DNA of 64,000 bases from Nymphaea colorata (GCF_008831285.2 NC_045146.1:13593289-13657288), one strand, 5' to 3'. Shown: positions 44,065-58,100, counted from the first letter of the stretch. A program made the numbers and translations. The notes: generated from the letters alone by a model not told the origin.

Positions 44065-44488
44065 GGCAAGAAGTTCACTGCTTTCATCATAATGCTTCAA
44101 AGCCCCAGACCTCAACGTGCCGTTGCTTTAAATACAATGGAGAAGCCAAGACATATTTTAAGACCAATCAAAGCAAATGTGGATGTGGTCACCAACATTG
44201 TTGCCTTCAGTTTCTTGGGTACCCCATGTGCATCTTCTTACTATCTTATCTACTTTTCCACTTTATCATGGTAAAGCTCTCTCTCTACCCCCATGCGTAT
44301 ATAAGCATGTTCATATATAAACTTTTTTCATGATAAGTGCAAAGGCAGTCTTCATTCTCCCAGCAAAGAAATGGTGGCGGTTGATCGTGAATGTCATTAA
44401 TAAGAAGATGAAGGAAAAGCTGGATAGCTATGAATCCAACATCTTCAATACAGGAATTTTGCATTTGAAGAATATCCTATTCCTCTAG
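44065..44488 (+). pseudogene. Orphan exon-like coding piece, unrecognised
   Basis: From an acceptor CTTTCTGCAG ending at 44064 to a donor-like ATCATG|GTAAAG at 44271, one frame is open for about 68 codons. It contains SPRPQRAVALNTMEKPRH and a hydrophobic segment. After a 74-bp gap, another open frame of 47 codons at 44345-44488 begins AVFILPAKKWWRLI. The two frames cannot be joined with a standard acceptor, so this may be a broken gene. I do not recognise the family, and it may be chance. Confidence 0.25.
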
Positions 44489-44631
44489 TATCTCTCCTCC
44501 CTTCCATTAACAGTGAAAGATTCTGCCGCGGATTCTCCTACAGGCACTTTTGGCCGATTGCAAGCCTAGCTGGCCTCCACAAACCCAGCCCATCCCCCTC
44601 CTTCCACGATATTATTTTTCTATATCTTTCA

Positions 44632-44633
<2 letters not shown>

Positions 44634-44671
<38 letters not shown>
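44634..44671. repeat. (TA)n microsatellite
   Basis: An uninterrupted TA run of about 37 bp in intergenic DNA. Confidence 0.9.
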
Positions 44672-44673
<2 letters not shown>

Positions 44674-47600
44674 AAGAGAGTAAGTGTGGGTGTGTGTGAA
44701 TATCAAATTAGCTAGAATCACAAAGCTTATTCATGAGTCATTTAATTCATCGTGACAGATATTCATGAGAGCCATCTAATTCATAGTGATCTAATTCATC
44801 ATGACAAATGGTTGAAAAAAAAAAAAATTAAAAAAGTGTGATATAATACTAAATGATAAAAATGCTTATTGCATTTTTCTTATTAATTTACTTTCAATTG
44901 TTCATGACCATGGATCAAACAACCAGCCTTCTAATTAAACCGTGTGACTTTACATATCTAAACTTATGATTTAATTTTCTTTTATATATATTATATATAA
45001 TGTTGCAATCTTAGCTGACAATCACATGGGGGAATTTGGTAAGCAGGAATTAAAATTTGAATCGGCTGGTGGGGGCACGATCGTTGTGGTCCTAATACCT
45101 TCATGCACGATGTGATGAACATGATGGTGGACTCTGAAAGCCTAGAGCCTAAGCCTACTCTATAAAGACAGAGCCGTATATAGAGGGTGATGTGCCTGTC
45201 TTTCTTGGCATCCAAAAAAAATCTTGGAATCTTTATCTCATGCTTTGCATATACCAAAGCCAAAGATTCTTGGTCACACCTTCGAAGAGTCGGAAATTTG
45301 AAGCCCCTCCTTCTCTCCCTCTCTCTTCCGAGTTCATACACACATATGTAGAAGTAGAAGTAGAACTGTTAACAGTAGTTCTGCTAGCTGAAGATTTTGT
45401 TGACTGGTAAGAGAGCAGAAGCAAGGGTAGCGACTGCCGTGGGGTCATCTAGTGGGCTTGATGATTTGATGAGTATGTGATCAGGTTTGAACTGTATAGT
45501 GGGGGCACAGCAGATCTTGCATGTCTTAAAATGCGTATCCTCATAATTTCGTTTGATTTGAAAAGAAAAGGATCATGAGAAAGGCAGGGAAGTAGCAGCT
45601 AAGATTCAAGACACTCGGAAGTGGGAAAAAGTGGACTGTCATCTTCATCCAAAGCTCACCACACATAATGGGTCTGCCCATTCTCCATCAAAATAAAGCA
45701 AAAGATTCTACCAACAGTACCTTCGTGGGACGGCTTGGTACTCGACCTGTGCATGGCCGATCTCTCTCCCTAGATCTCAGCTGTTCAATGGTAGCGAGCA
45801 TGGAGATTACGGGCATGAAGTCATGAACTCATGCATGTGTGGCTTTGATGTGTATCAATCACATTTCTAAGAAAAGCCAAGCAAAAGAAAAGTTTGGACA
45901 GTACACATAAAAGAATTGGAGTCAGTAAGAAAGCACAATAAAGCTTTTAACAGGACGTATATACCTAACTTTTATATATATTTTTTTCGAAGTTAATTAG
46001 AAAAAAAAAATACTGAATGGCCGTCATCTGTCGATCAATATTTAACAAATGAATGCCTAACTTTTGAAAGTTTACATCTCGCAACAAAGGATAATATGAA
46101 ACTAAAAACATAAAAGATTACTTTCAATAATCATTTGAGTCATTTACCTGCGTTACATTAGATGGCATAAGCAGCTATGTATGTTTGCAGAAAGAACCGT
46201 ATACTGCACGTCCCAAGCTTTGGAGTTTGGACAGGGCCGACGCCAAATGTCAAAAAAGAAGGCATGCATACGTCAAAAGTCATTCCGGAATCAACCGCAA
46301 AGAAACAAGATGGGTACCTTTCTTCACTACCAAATATACCTTTGGGATCGTTGATAGCTTTCATCTGTTCAAAGCAAAGGGTTCTTCTGCCCCAAGAATT
46401 CGTTTCTGAATGAATAGTCAAGAACCCTCTCTTGTCTCTGGATCTACAGTGGTGCTTTAAAGTAGGAATATTGCTGATGAAGTCATGAATTTGGTCGAGA
46501 TTCTCTTGAAAACCAAACATGGACTAAATTCAAGAGCCATGGCTTCACCTTGCATCATCAACCAAAATATTATACACGTAGTTAGTCTCTTTAAGGATGC
46601 AAATATACATTCCTGTTAGTATCTACCCATCAATACATAAATTAATGAGCAAGCCAGCAGACATCATTCTGTGGGTGCCAACCACAAGAGAGCACTAGGT
46701 TCCCGGGAAAGAAATCGAAGGAGAATAACACTAGCTAGAAAGCGACCTGGTTTTTTTTTTTTTAGAAGTTTTCACAGTCAAATCATTGAAGGAGGAAACC
46801 AGAAGGGTTGGCAACCTACAGCCACCCTATCGTTTTCAATCTACTCGGCTTTTAAAAGGGGAATAATTCACGAGTAAAGGTACAATGGAGCTCCACTTTT
46901 GAGAGACTGCAGGTGCCTTCGTGAGCTCCATCACTTGGTGGAAAGGATGGTAACCCTCTAAAGACAAGTTTAGCCACCCCAATTTGCTGATGTGATAAGT
47001 TGTGCTCTCGTCCGCCATTGAAGAGCCAGATGTGTGGCCTGTGGAGCCGACCGCCTGCTCCTTTCCATTTAATTTCTTTTTTTTTTTCTTCATTGATTTT
47101 TTATTTATTTATTTTTTCCAAGATAACACTTCTTAATTGGTTGCTCTGAATTTATGGTGTTGGTCATATTCCCTTTGCAGGCAAAAATTAAGAATTACCT
47201 TAATCTGTTGCAGCAAATCAAAGGCTTTTTTAGAAAAAATTCTGTGGTTGGAATTTTTTGATTCGGCAAAAGATGGCTTTACTTCCACTAGCTTTCGTTA
47301 TAAGTACTTTGCCATGCATAAACACAAAAAAACACATATTATTAAAAAAAAATGTGTTTAAACAAAATGGTCAGCTGAGTAAACACGAAAAAACGTGTTT
47401 TTTAGAAAAAAAACATTAACAACAAAAAACACATTTTTTCGCATGCATTTCCCCCTTTTTTTGTCATTTTATTACAGTTTTTAGTTACTAGATTTTTATT
47501 TTTACATATTTTGCATTTTATCTTTAAGAATTTGACCACTTTTTTTTTTCTCGCTGAAAGAATAATTGTTTTAAAATTTGCCAAAAAATTTTCTATAAAA

Positions 47601-50030
47601 ACCAACTATATAAAACCTCCTCGTTTCAAACCTGAAAACAATATTTGTGACTATGCTTGGACTAAAATTCATTTGTGCTAATAAAGTCAGGACTCCTCTT
47701 TTGTGAAGCTATTGATCAGCTTTTGCAGTCAAGAGACTCTTGTACAATAGTTCTCATTGTTAACTCGTTAATGGTCAATAATGAGCACCATTTTAAAAGG
47801 ATAAGAGAAATTAAGAGAGAGATAGAAGAACATTTTATTTCATCTTCTTTCTCCCTTAAACGGATGTCTCAGTAGTGAGGAAAACACATGAAACTGACAT
47901 TTTTTACCACGCCCTTAAGAAAGTCTCGATGCATATATAAGAGCAGATCCAGTTGCGTAAAGGGGGTGAATGGCAGTTTTGATTTTTTTTTTTCTTTTAA
48001 ATCTTTTTTTGTTATTTTAATTAAGATATCTTGGTCATTGCACACTCTATGCACAATTTTGTCGCATAGAAGTGTGTACATAACCTGCTTCCATATAATG
48101 CACGTCTTAATTTGTATCCGCACTTTGCCTTTATACCGCACTAACGCCAAAGGAAAGGATGACACTGAACAAAGAAAGCGTTAAATGGTATGTAGAGCTT
48201 CATACATATATATATATATATATATAAACTGTGAAGTTATTCATAACCTGTGAAACGTAAAGGAAGATGTAACCGGTCCTTACTGTGCTTCTTCAGTGAA
48301 GCTGCTTTTTGTAACTGGGTGGTTTCTTATCAGCACTCGATGCCATTAATTATCAAATCCCATGTAAATTATGTCCACAAAACCCATGAAGGAGCGAACC
48401 TTTTAGGCCTTTGAACTATAGAGATAGATACGTGTGGCCCTACTTTTCCCATAAGACATAAAAGTTTGATCCGTAAAGCTAGGTAATTAGCCCTCTTGGG
48501 GCTGTTGAGGCTGTTTAAGAGTTCGAAACTGGTTATTTGCACAGGCTTGTACACTTCCGTATTGTACACACATGATACGTACCCTTAAGAGTAGTTAGGG
48601 ACCTAATGAAAGTGGGTCAGGAGAACAGATGTCGTACACTAAAACAATACACACTAAAACAATACACGCTGCATGCCCATGCATGTAACCATATCTCTCT
48701 AAAAGTTGGAGACAAAACTCATTCATGAATGAATTCTTCCCTACAACTTCATGGGTTTTAAATGAAATCTTCTCGTAAACCACATGCCCACATGTTGGTT
48801 TGTGCAGGCAATTGCCCACACAATTCTACTTAAATATGTTAGTATCTCATGGACGTTTAGGTATTTACATATTGCTTACCCAGCCCCTTTAAAAAAAAAG
48901 TATTTAAAATATTAGTGCACGTCAATCAGAAATTTTTGGCTCCGCCACTACATGACATCTTATTAAATTAAATCTGTCTTAATTGAAATTTGGTATCAAA
49001 GAAAATAGTTGTGATAGTGGCAGTTCAAGTGGAATGAGGAGAGGACGGGTGTCAACGGTGACGATGATGCTCATGCTGGCCATGATGGTGTGGGAGGAAC
49101 TAGAGAATTGAAAATTGGGTAGGTCGATCCATGTTGTTGGTGAATAGCAAAGGGACGAGTTATGATGGTGTTGGGAACAATAGTGAAACGATTAAACTGT
49201 CATCAGGGATAGTTGTTTCCACACATTTTTTTTCCTTTTAATGTTTCCTAAACCATTTTAAGTGTAAAACCCCTAAAGTTATGTACATTTATATTTCAGA
49301 CTTATGGTACACCTTTCAACTAAAGTGTCATGTGTTGCTGTTTGCGGTTTAAAAGAGTAACATGCTAAACCCCTTGAAGCTAATTCCTATTACATAGATT
49401 TTTGCTCCTAATTTTCAAGCAAAGCACGTTATGTTAGAGCTGCAAATATGGCAGAAGTGTTTGGGTGCCTGAAATAACTAAAATACCTCAAACAAAAGAA
49501 AAGAAGAGGGTGAAAGACCTACTTTATAAGGATAAAAAATAGAAAGGTGAAAAAGATTACTTTTTAAAAAAGACTAAAATGTGAACCGGGAACATCCACC
49601 CCCTACTATACTTGTTTATCCACACTTGTTTAGACTATGCAGTCCTAATTTGTTTAGCTGGGGACTTGTGTACTCTTGAGGATGGGACAAAGTGTTCAAG
49701 CAAGTAAGTGTTGCTTTCTTCTTTATGGTTGGTCATTTAGGAGCATCACTTGGTTGTTTCTATTACTGATCATTGGTTACATGCGAGAGGCGAAACATTC
49801 CTCCTATTTTCACCCTCAGGATTCAGGAATGCTTTTTGACTTAGGTGGTCTTAAGGTATACCTTTCAACTTGCATTGCATGTGTCATTTTTTGCAATTCA
49901 AAAAAGTGGCGCCACTGAGAGGACGCATCATCTGCATGCCCCTCATCCAACCAACTATATTACGCTCCTCAAGGCACTATTAGTGATCATTGACTAATTG
50001 GTTTGGTATATATAGACCTTGGGTTGCTAG

Positions 50031-50665
50031 CAGTAGCGGAGCTACGTGTGGGAGCCCAATAAAGCTCTATTTGAAAAGGAGCTTCACATCCGGAGCTTCA
50101 AGGCATGTTTTGGCAGTTGCCCATGCCAGAATTGGTTTGCGCCCCACCGTTTTCCTCTGCCTCCAGCCCGCTTTCTGTTATGCTCCAGCCTCCAGGCGAG
50201 GTTACTGCAAGCATCTCGTTCAGGGATTTTCGAGAATTCTAAGACAACACCGAAATCGCTGGCGGCAGGCTGCAGGGTAAATGTCCGAAAGTCTGGCATT
50301 TAATCGCTTCCGTCTCCTTCGCCTCTGCTGCTCCTGACTCCTGCTTTTTTGTTTCTTTTCTTAACTATTAGTGGAAAATTAAGAAGAAGCGGTGAATCTG
50401 ATAGCAGTAGCACTTAACGTATAGGATTTTCCTGTAATGAATTTCAGTTTTCAAATTTGTCTAATTTATGAAGGATTTTTGTTTGGCGATCTAATCGCAC
50501 TTGAGGAATGGGGAGATCAAAGCTTCACCAAACATCCCTCAATGTTTGTTTATTTTTACATTAATATCTTTAAATATTTGCTTTGTTCTATATGTGAGTG
50601 CCCCTTCGTATGTGAAATCTATGAATGGGTGCCCCCTCCAGAAAAATTGTCTGGCTCCGCCACTG
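50031..50665. mobile_element. hAT-type non-autonomous element with exact 8-bp target duplication
   Basis: The left end is CAGTAGCGGAGCTACG and the right end is CTGGCTCCGCCACTG, whose inverse is CAGTGGCGGAGCCAG. GTTGCTAG lies directly outside both ends (50023-50030 and 50666-50673). An 8-bp duplication with CAG-type termini is the mark of hAT transposons. At 635 bp with no transposase it is non-autonomous. Its core near 50090-50340 is richer in GC than the flanks and may derive from captured sequence. Confidence 0.88.
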
Positions 50666-53416
50666 GTTGCTAGGGGACACTTTTGAGTATATGCTCATTT
50701 GATAATTAAATTTCTACACTGTTTTAGCAAAGTACATGGGAATTTGTTCTCTTGAAAGTCGTTACTACCAAAAATAAGTTAGGTGGTGTGTGGAGCTATT
50801 ATTAAAAGTTTCTTGCTGAACGAATATTGTTGCTTCATATTTCATGAATAGCTCAGAGGATGCAGCTTTTAAGTGAGTTTACTTTTCAGGACAAAATTTT
50901 TCAAAAGGCTACTTGTAAAGAAAGTTAATATGTATTGAATTTACAAAAATCTCTGAACTTCAGTTCAGAATTCAATCCTCAAAAGCTATGCTTTATTTCT
51001 ATGAAAACTGAAGTACTCATAGAGAATGACCGCCGAGACACTTTGAACCGATTCAATAATTATATTTTGATTTCATCTACTGCTAGAGGAAATTAACCTA
51101 TCTAAGAAGAGCTAATGGCTTCGATAATATGCAGTTCATGTGACATATTGTTTCATCAAGCTATTTCTTAAAGGTACAAAGAAAGTTCTGCTGATTTGAA
51201 AAAGAAAATTTATTAGCTAAGGCAATAAAAACTGTAATTTCGTGATGGAGGTAACGATGGAAAAGAATCGCAGCTATCATGCATTCACCTCAAACGTTTA
51301 TTTGAAGTTATCAAATTGAAAGGGCCACAATTATTAAAACATTAAAAAAATCTTTTTTAATTATAAGGAAGGTCAGCCCAAAAGCAAAAGTTACCTTTCT
51401 GTTTACCTTTTAAAGAAAGGTCATCAAAGTTTATCTTCAACTGATAGTTGCCAGTAAAAGTAAAAAAAGCAGCATTGGATGGCACTCTCAAAAAAGCTTT
51501 TATCGTAAATATCAGGTTTTGTTATAACCTTTGTATTTCAATCATTTTTTAAACATAGTTTATATGTTTTCATGACAACTTAAAACAACATTTTTTGTGA
51601 AAATTTTGAGGGAAATTAGGGTATTCACTGGCTTTTGACAACCATTTTATCAAAATTAAATTTTTCACAAACTTAGTTTTGACCTCAGACAAGGTTTGAG
51701 AGGCAAGTGGATGTTTTTGCCTCCACAATGCCATTTAAAGGTGCCATCTAACACAACGAAAACCTTTATCAAGAAAAACAGAAATATGAGGCCCATATAT
51801 GAAACACTTTGGCCACAATTAAATTAGTCTACAAAAAAAAAATTTCTTTTTAATTCATTTACAAGTGATTTCTGGTGAACAGAAGGGAATCCCTCTGCCC
51901 ACCCAAGAGATAGTTCGAAGCCCCTCCAACCCTTCTTCCTCCTCCTGTCATCTCTGGTTACAGAGCTGCGTTGATGAAACATGGTAAATTGTGGTCACTT
52001 TCTTCAACTCGAGAATAATGCTTACCACCCTTTACGATTGAAATGAATAATACCCATCAAAATCTAATTGATGGTCGAGCTCTTACCACCTCGATAATTC
52101 AACCAACTACACTGTGACTTGAGTTGAATGAGCCATTAATTCATGTTCAGCAGCTTAGTTCACAAACAACTTGTAGACCTGCGTGTGCGAAGGTATCCTT
52201 GAGAGGAAGAGACTAGGGGAGGGAGGCCAAGGGTGGGCATGTCTTCCTAGCTGTGGGGGCAGGGGCAGAGAAGACAGAACCATCGGTTCAAGAAAGCCCT
52301 CGCATTAAACAAATGCAACTTAAGAAAAAACAAAAAAACAAAAACAAACTGCTTTGCCTTGAAAGGAGCCAGCCTTCTAATCACCTCCAATTAAAAATTT
52401 AAAGAATTGGTAACCAAATGCTGTTGCACATTCGCAAATACATAAAAAAAAACAGAAAACTGCCAAAAAAAAAATTTCCCGGACATCGGAATCCTGCCAT
52501 TAGAGTGAGCCCACAAGGCAACAAATAAAGCTCCAACTCCAACTACAAGTTCAGGTGTTGATGAGACGCGAATCACAAGAAGCAGCCATCTCAAGAAGGG
52601 TCAATGCATTAATTGGCAGCATAAAGCGACAGTTTAAAAAACAATAGGCCATATATATACGTATATATTATATAAACCTTTAGTTAATATGATTAGCTTG
52701 TCATTATTGTTGTAAACAGCACATGCAAGGGAGGTGGGATTTTTCGATGCATCGGTCCAACCTCCCACATGGTCGGCAATTCTCGTTTAAAATATTTATA
52801 TATAAAAAAGAGGAAAGGGTCCACATGTTCTTAAGCATGTTCTTATCCCAATAATTAACATCGTTAATCGTCTTGGTCCTATATGAAAACTAATTGTTCA
52901 TAATCAACGCTTCTGATCGCCTTTTGTGGTGCTGTATTAAATTAATCGTTTGGAAGGTTACTGTTTGTTTTTTTACGTGCATTAGATCCTCCCCCCGGTC
53001 AATGTTTGTTTTTCTTCTGATATGTATTGGCGCATTTATGTATGTATATATTTCTTCAACATTAAATTTGTCTTTCTCTTTCTTATTTTTATTTTTAATG
53101 TGGACAAACCACACCCACATCGAGAAACTTTGTTTGCTTGCATGGGGAGTGATGTTCATGCCACTCGAACCAATAACTAGCTGACTAGTGGTCACTTGCT
53201 AAGATCATGAGAGATCTTGGTACATTTTTTTTTTCTTTTTTGGGGAGAGCCTAAACGCATATGAACTAATAGCTCATGGGGAGAATTTATAAGTAAATCT
53301 ACGCAAACATATGTACCATATCTATGAGATTTTGATAAGTAACAGTTGCCCCTACTTACATTATATTCCGGCAATCACATGAATGTAGTCTATATAACTA
53401 ATTTATATTAATCATA

Positions 53417-53438
53417 TATATATATATATATATATATA
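53417..53438. repeat. (TA)n microsatellite
   Basis: An uninterrupted TA run in intergenic DNA. Confidence 0.85.
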
Positions 53439-54572
53439 AGGATTATATGCATACATAATAACGTGAGAGAGATGGGAAGGGAGGCAGGGCCAGGGGAGTG
53501 ACTTGGAACCGCATTCGACAATGATGTCTGCCTTCTTACAGGTTAGCATCTGCCATCTGCCTTTTTGTTAAACTTCAAAAGAGGCCGTAAAGATTGGCTC
53601 GTGCCCATTTATTGCTTTCTTAGTTGTTAAGAGGAAGGAGAAGGATGGTATTCTATTTACAAGAAGACAACTGGTTTTATTAATTAAAGAAGTGGTCGGG
53701 CGTTTATGGATAGGGGCTGACAAAGCTCGTCGGTCAGCGCATCCCATCTTCTTCTTTAGCTCCTTCGATTTGCTTGTGTTGGGAGCGTCAAATCCAAGCT
53801 CACTTCACTTCTGAGGACTCACCACATGAGAGGAGTTAACTGAAATTACTGGGATCGAGCAGATGATTGCGGATTTCCTCTTCATCTCATGCTGAAGCCG
53901 AGAGCTTTAGAAATTCTCATCTTCCCCGTCTCTATCTCTCTCAAACTTCCAATCTCTGTCTCGTGTCATGTGCGTAATTGGGAGTTGGCTAAACCAAGGC
54001 AGCAATATCTAATTCTGCTGTTCTTTTATCATATTTTAATCAGTCTTTCTTTCCCTCTCCCGAACTGACCAAGTTTCTGTAGAGAGAGAGAGAGAAGGAG
54101 AGAGATGGTCCCTGGGCACGCCAGCCTCTTCTTTTAGCTTTATGGGGGGCAGAGGAGTGGTGGGCTGCGTCTTGGGGTGGGGGAGGGGTGGTGGGTGGTG
54201 GGGTTTTCCACAATTATTGGCATCAATGCTCTCTTTCTCTCTCTTGGGATTTGCACTGTTGCTGAATTCCAAGATGTGCTAGACTCCTTTGTTCCTTTCT
54301 TTTTCGTCAGCTTTTCTCTCTCTCTCTCTCCCCAACAAATCAACCGTTCCTTTTCTCTCTCTACGATACGAGAGGGGTAGCCCAAGCGTATACGGGTTTC
54401 TCCCGCTAAACACTTGGCAATCACTCCCTCTCAAACTGTCGACAGTGTTCTGCGCACTAAGAATTTGCGCTCCCTTGCTAATACGCTTGTCACTCTTTTT
54501 TTGTCTCCCCCTCTAGGGCCTGGGGGTTAGATACTTAGTGAAGTAGGAAGATCTATTGAATTCCTCGGCTGG

Positions 54573-54810
54573 ATGGTGAACATGTGTATCCCTGTTGCTT
54601 GTGCTCTTCTCTGCATTTACCGTTAGCAGCCTCCTGTCTCTCTCTCGTTGGCGGTTTTTCATGTAGGGAAAGATGCCAAGAGCGTGAATCCGCTGTCCCC
54701 AACTTCCCTCTGCTGGTTGTTTTTTCCAGATCAAAGTACCGAATTTCTTTTTTCCTCTTTGTTTTCTCAATTTTGGTGGGAAAAGCACGGGCGTGAACAT
54801 GGGGAAGTAA
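54573..54810 (+). promoter_or_regulatory. Cluster of short upstream ORFs before the DUF3755 gene
   Basis: Four short ORFs precede the main ATG at 54841: 54573-54626 (17 codons plus stop), 54661-54666 (ATG directly followed by TAG), 54673-54687 (four codons plus stop) and 54799-54810 (three codons plus stop). If all lie in the mature leader they should reduce translation of the main frame, and reinitiation would be needed. The transcript start and any leader intron are unknown. Confidence 0.5.
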
Positions 54811-54840
54811 GGAGAAAGGTGGAGTGGTTTGTGGAGGGAA

Positions 54841-55082
54841 ATGGCGACGAATTCTAACATGGGGTTTCACCAGCAGGGGACGCTGGTGCCGGCCCCCGCG
54901 GCTTTCAATAGCCACGCCATCTCCTTCCACTCCGGAGCTACCAGTAGTTCTGCCGCCGGCATCCTTTCTCCCGACTCCTCCGGAGGCTTCGGTGACGTTT
55001 TCTGCACGCTCAGGCGCGAACCCTCTTTGGCCATGGAGTGGTCCCCTGAAGAACAAGTCGTCCTGGAAGAAGGCCTAATCAA

Positions 55083-55158
<76 letters not shown>

Positions 55159-58100
55159 CCCCCACCCCCTCTCTCATTCTACCCGCTTCATCATGGTGGT
55201 GTTCTATTTCTCTCTCGCTCAACTTCTTTCCCCGTTTCTTTCCGCTTCATTATGGTGATGTTCTATTTCTTTTGTCGTATCTACGAAACCTTGTCTTTTC
55301 TTTTTCTAATTCTTATGATGATTCAATCTTTGCCATTGTGGTTCTTCTGGCGTTCGGTTTTTCCTTTTACTTTAGGAAGTTCACATCATGCTCAAGTGAA
55401 TTCTGACATATCTTTTGGTGTTCGCCATCTTTTAGTGAACATGTTTAACAGATCTATTGCTTGAATTGCAATACTATGTGTTAAGTCATGGTTCCTGCCG
55501 TATTCTTTACTGTTAGTCTTTCTACAACACAATTCAACTATTAGAATCTGCTCTCTGTCGACACTTCCGGCATGCAAGTCAGCCATGTTTCTTGAATCGG
55601 ATACCATTTTAGCATCTGTTTCAGCCTTTCGTTACTCCGTACGACGTCTGTTGCTTCCAAATTTATGTCCACATGCATACAAGTTCTTCGACTTCATTTC
55701 ATGAGCTCGATCATGTTCTCTTTTGTTATTCTGCCTTTTTTATTTTGTTTTTTGTAGATATGTTCACTGTGTATTCTTTTTTTCTCTTCGCAGGTATGCA
55801 GATGAAACGAATATTATGAAGTACATTAAGATTGCTGCTGACTTACGAGATAAGACTGTCCGGGATGTTGCTTTTAGGTGTCATTGGATGACAGTAAGTC
55901 CTCTTTCTGTTTTTCTTTTGTGTGTGTGTCTGTTTTCCTTTATGCATAGCAAAATCTTGGTAGTTCTTACCATATTTCAGTCGATTGCCTGTAAGTCATC
56001 AGCATTTGGAGGTGCAATGAGCTCATAATTCTAAAGTTCTCATTTTGGCTATATTTTCAAAAAGATTTTTGCATTGTACTTAGCTTCTTAGGCACCCCTT
56101 CTGACGCCTTCCTCTATTTTCCCTTTTGACTTTCTTTAAATTTCTGATCCATCTAATGGCTGGTCAGTAACTCTTTCTAGGGTTGCAGTTTTGAAACTTC
56201 CGCTTATCTTAGGAGCATGTGAAATAGAAAGTCTGAAGAAAAAAATATCTATCTGAGAATTTATGAGTTGTACTTTTCAGAAACAAATGTAAGACATGTC
56301 AAATGAGAAACTCTAGCAAGTGGAGCATGGGACTTCTTCTGTATGTTGGCCAGAAACAGATAATGTCATGTAAGGGAATTATCATGACATGTCTTCGTGG
56401 ATCCCACAAATTTCTCGTCATTATAGCACCATAATTATGTCTAATGGGGAAGCTGATGAACTCACAGAGAGACACTGTAAATAGTGGGATGATACATGGT
56501 GTGCGTTTCTTGTGTTTGGACAAAACTATGACTCATGGTGCGCCTTGCACACTGTGCTGCATTGATCACAATCAAGCAAGGCATTTTATCGGATTGATGC
56601 ATGAAACGGACAACATAAGTAGTTCTTTGACACTAGCCTTCAAATTTTTGTACTTGTATAAGTTTTGTTCCTACCAGTCTGGCATTCCATTTATAGTTTT
56701 ACCCAAGTTGTGACAGGATCACAACAATTAAGTACCATGAACTGCAGTATCCTGATGGAGGACAATATGTCAAGGCATATCATATTGGACCACAGTGAGC
56801 TACACACTTATTGGGTTATAACTCTGTTCCTAGAATGTTAACATCCAGCAGCATATGGATCTGATTGTTGTCATTTTTCTGTTGTTGTTCTTTTACTCCT
56901 TGGTCCACATGGATGTCTCCTTACAAATCAGCCATCAGAGATGTTTTATCATCACGTGGTATAGATCTAAAGATGTATGTTTTAAATTTTTAAGAGACTG
57001 CAGTTTGACCATTGTGGATTCTGTTGCCAGACTGATTATCTTGCATCTTGTTTATGGCTTTATGCCTGGTTTGAAATTTTGATTACCTAAAAGTCAAATG
57101 TTGGACGATATTGTTAATTGTAAATGTGTGTCATTCCAACTTTGCATGACAATGCTTTTCTTTCTTTTTCCAAATAAATAGCTAGAAAATTTTAGGGAAT
57201 CACCTTTTTTTATGTTACACTCTTATGATTGACATGTTATAAAATTTGATTTTTTGCAGAGGAAGGAAAGTGGAAAGCGGAGGAAACCAGAAGACCCTTA
57301 TGCTGGAAAGAAGTTAAAAGATAGAAAGGTAGACGACTAGCTTTTCTTCTATTGCTATTCGTTTTATTTTTGTCGGTACTGTTTGGAAATTTTTCCAAGT
57401 TGCTTTGGATGGCCCAACTGTTTTCATGTCCTCCTACTGGAATCCTGGATATGTTTTCATCCTATTCCAAGTTAAATAGAGCATGGCTTGATTGTGTAAA
57501 TTGTTCAAAGCTACCAAGACGAAAGTCAATGGGATTATCTGAGTAAAACTAGAAATTGTGTTGTTAGAAGTATGAAAGGTGGAGCATCTGGAGCTACCCC
57601 TGGCAAGGTATTATTGTATACATTGTTAAGGGGGGTTATTCAACATCCTGAATTTTTGTGTAAAATTTACGTAAATGTGACATTGACATAGTTGAACTTG
57701 AGACCACTTGTCATAAACAGTTTCCCTTTATTTCAACAATATAATATATTCAGTACCTCACTGTTGAAGCTGTGAATGCGGAAGTGCTTGGGTGGTGGGA
57801 CCTGAACCCTCATCCTACTTTAGAAGGCTAGGGTTTGTCTGACATGGTTCGTCTTTGTTGGAAATATAGGCTGTTCATTCTTTTATTAATTTAAAAAGTT
57901 ATCTTTCCTTCAAAAATTTTTAGTCTGGAAATTTTGATGTGCTTTCAGACATTTATTTTCGGATCACCAGATAATCCTTGGTAGATATCAATTCTGATGA
58001 TCTAAGAAACTAATCTCTGTTTGACCAGCCATATAGTGTTGGATTTGAAAAAAAAAAATTGAAATTTTGAATAAACTGAGAAAATACAACTAGGTATATC

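Larger units (their letters stand above)
41058..54400. other. Long intergenic region with transposon and orphan exon-like pieces
   Basis: No complete gene is supported. The region holds a hAT-type element (50031-50665), a probable decayed relative ending near 48952 (TTTTGGCTCCGCCACTA), (TA)n tracts near 44634-44671, 48209-48227 and 53417-53438, and two exon-like stretches at 41708-41776 and 44065-44270. A TATA-like CTATAAAG lies near 45160 with pyrimidine-rich DNA after it, but no reading frame follows. The 120-codon frame on the minus strand at 46158-46520 has no recognisable motif. Confidence 0.5.

Noticed and set aside
45158..45420. Possible microRNA precursor after a TATA-like box
   Set aside because: No known plant miRNA sequence was seen, and the local inverse matches are too weak for a hairpin.
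46158..46520. 120-codon minus-strand frame with NDPKGIF
   Set aside because: The short string recalls the C terminus of some FAD-linked oxidases, but nothing else in the frame supports that family, and the opposite strand is also open.
54513..55056. Long minus-strand frames opposite the first DUF3755 exon
   Set aside because: They are shadows of the GC-richer coding exon and its leader, with no motif of their own.
57565..57605. Exon-like 40-bp stretch with splice borders inside intron 3 of the DUF3755 gene
   Set aside because: Its length is not a multiple of three, and including it would break the frame into EKVVDSSTR, which matches the family.
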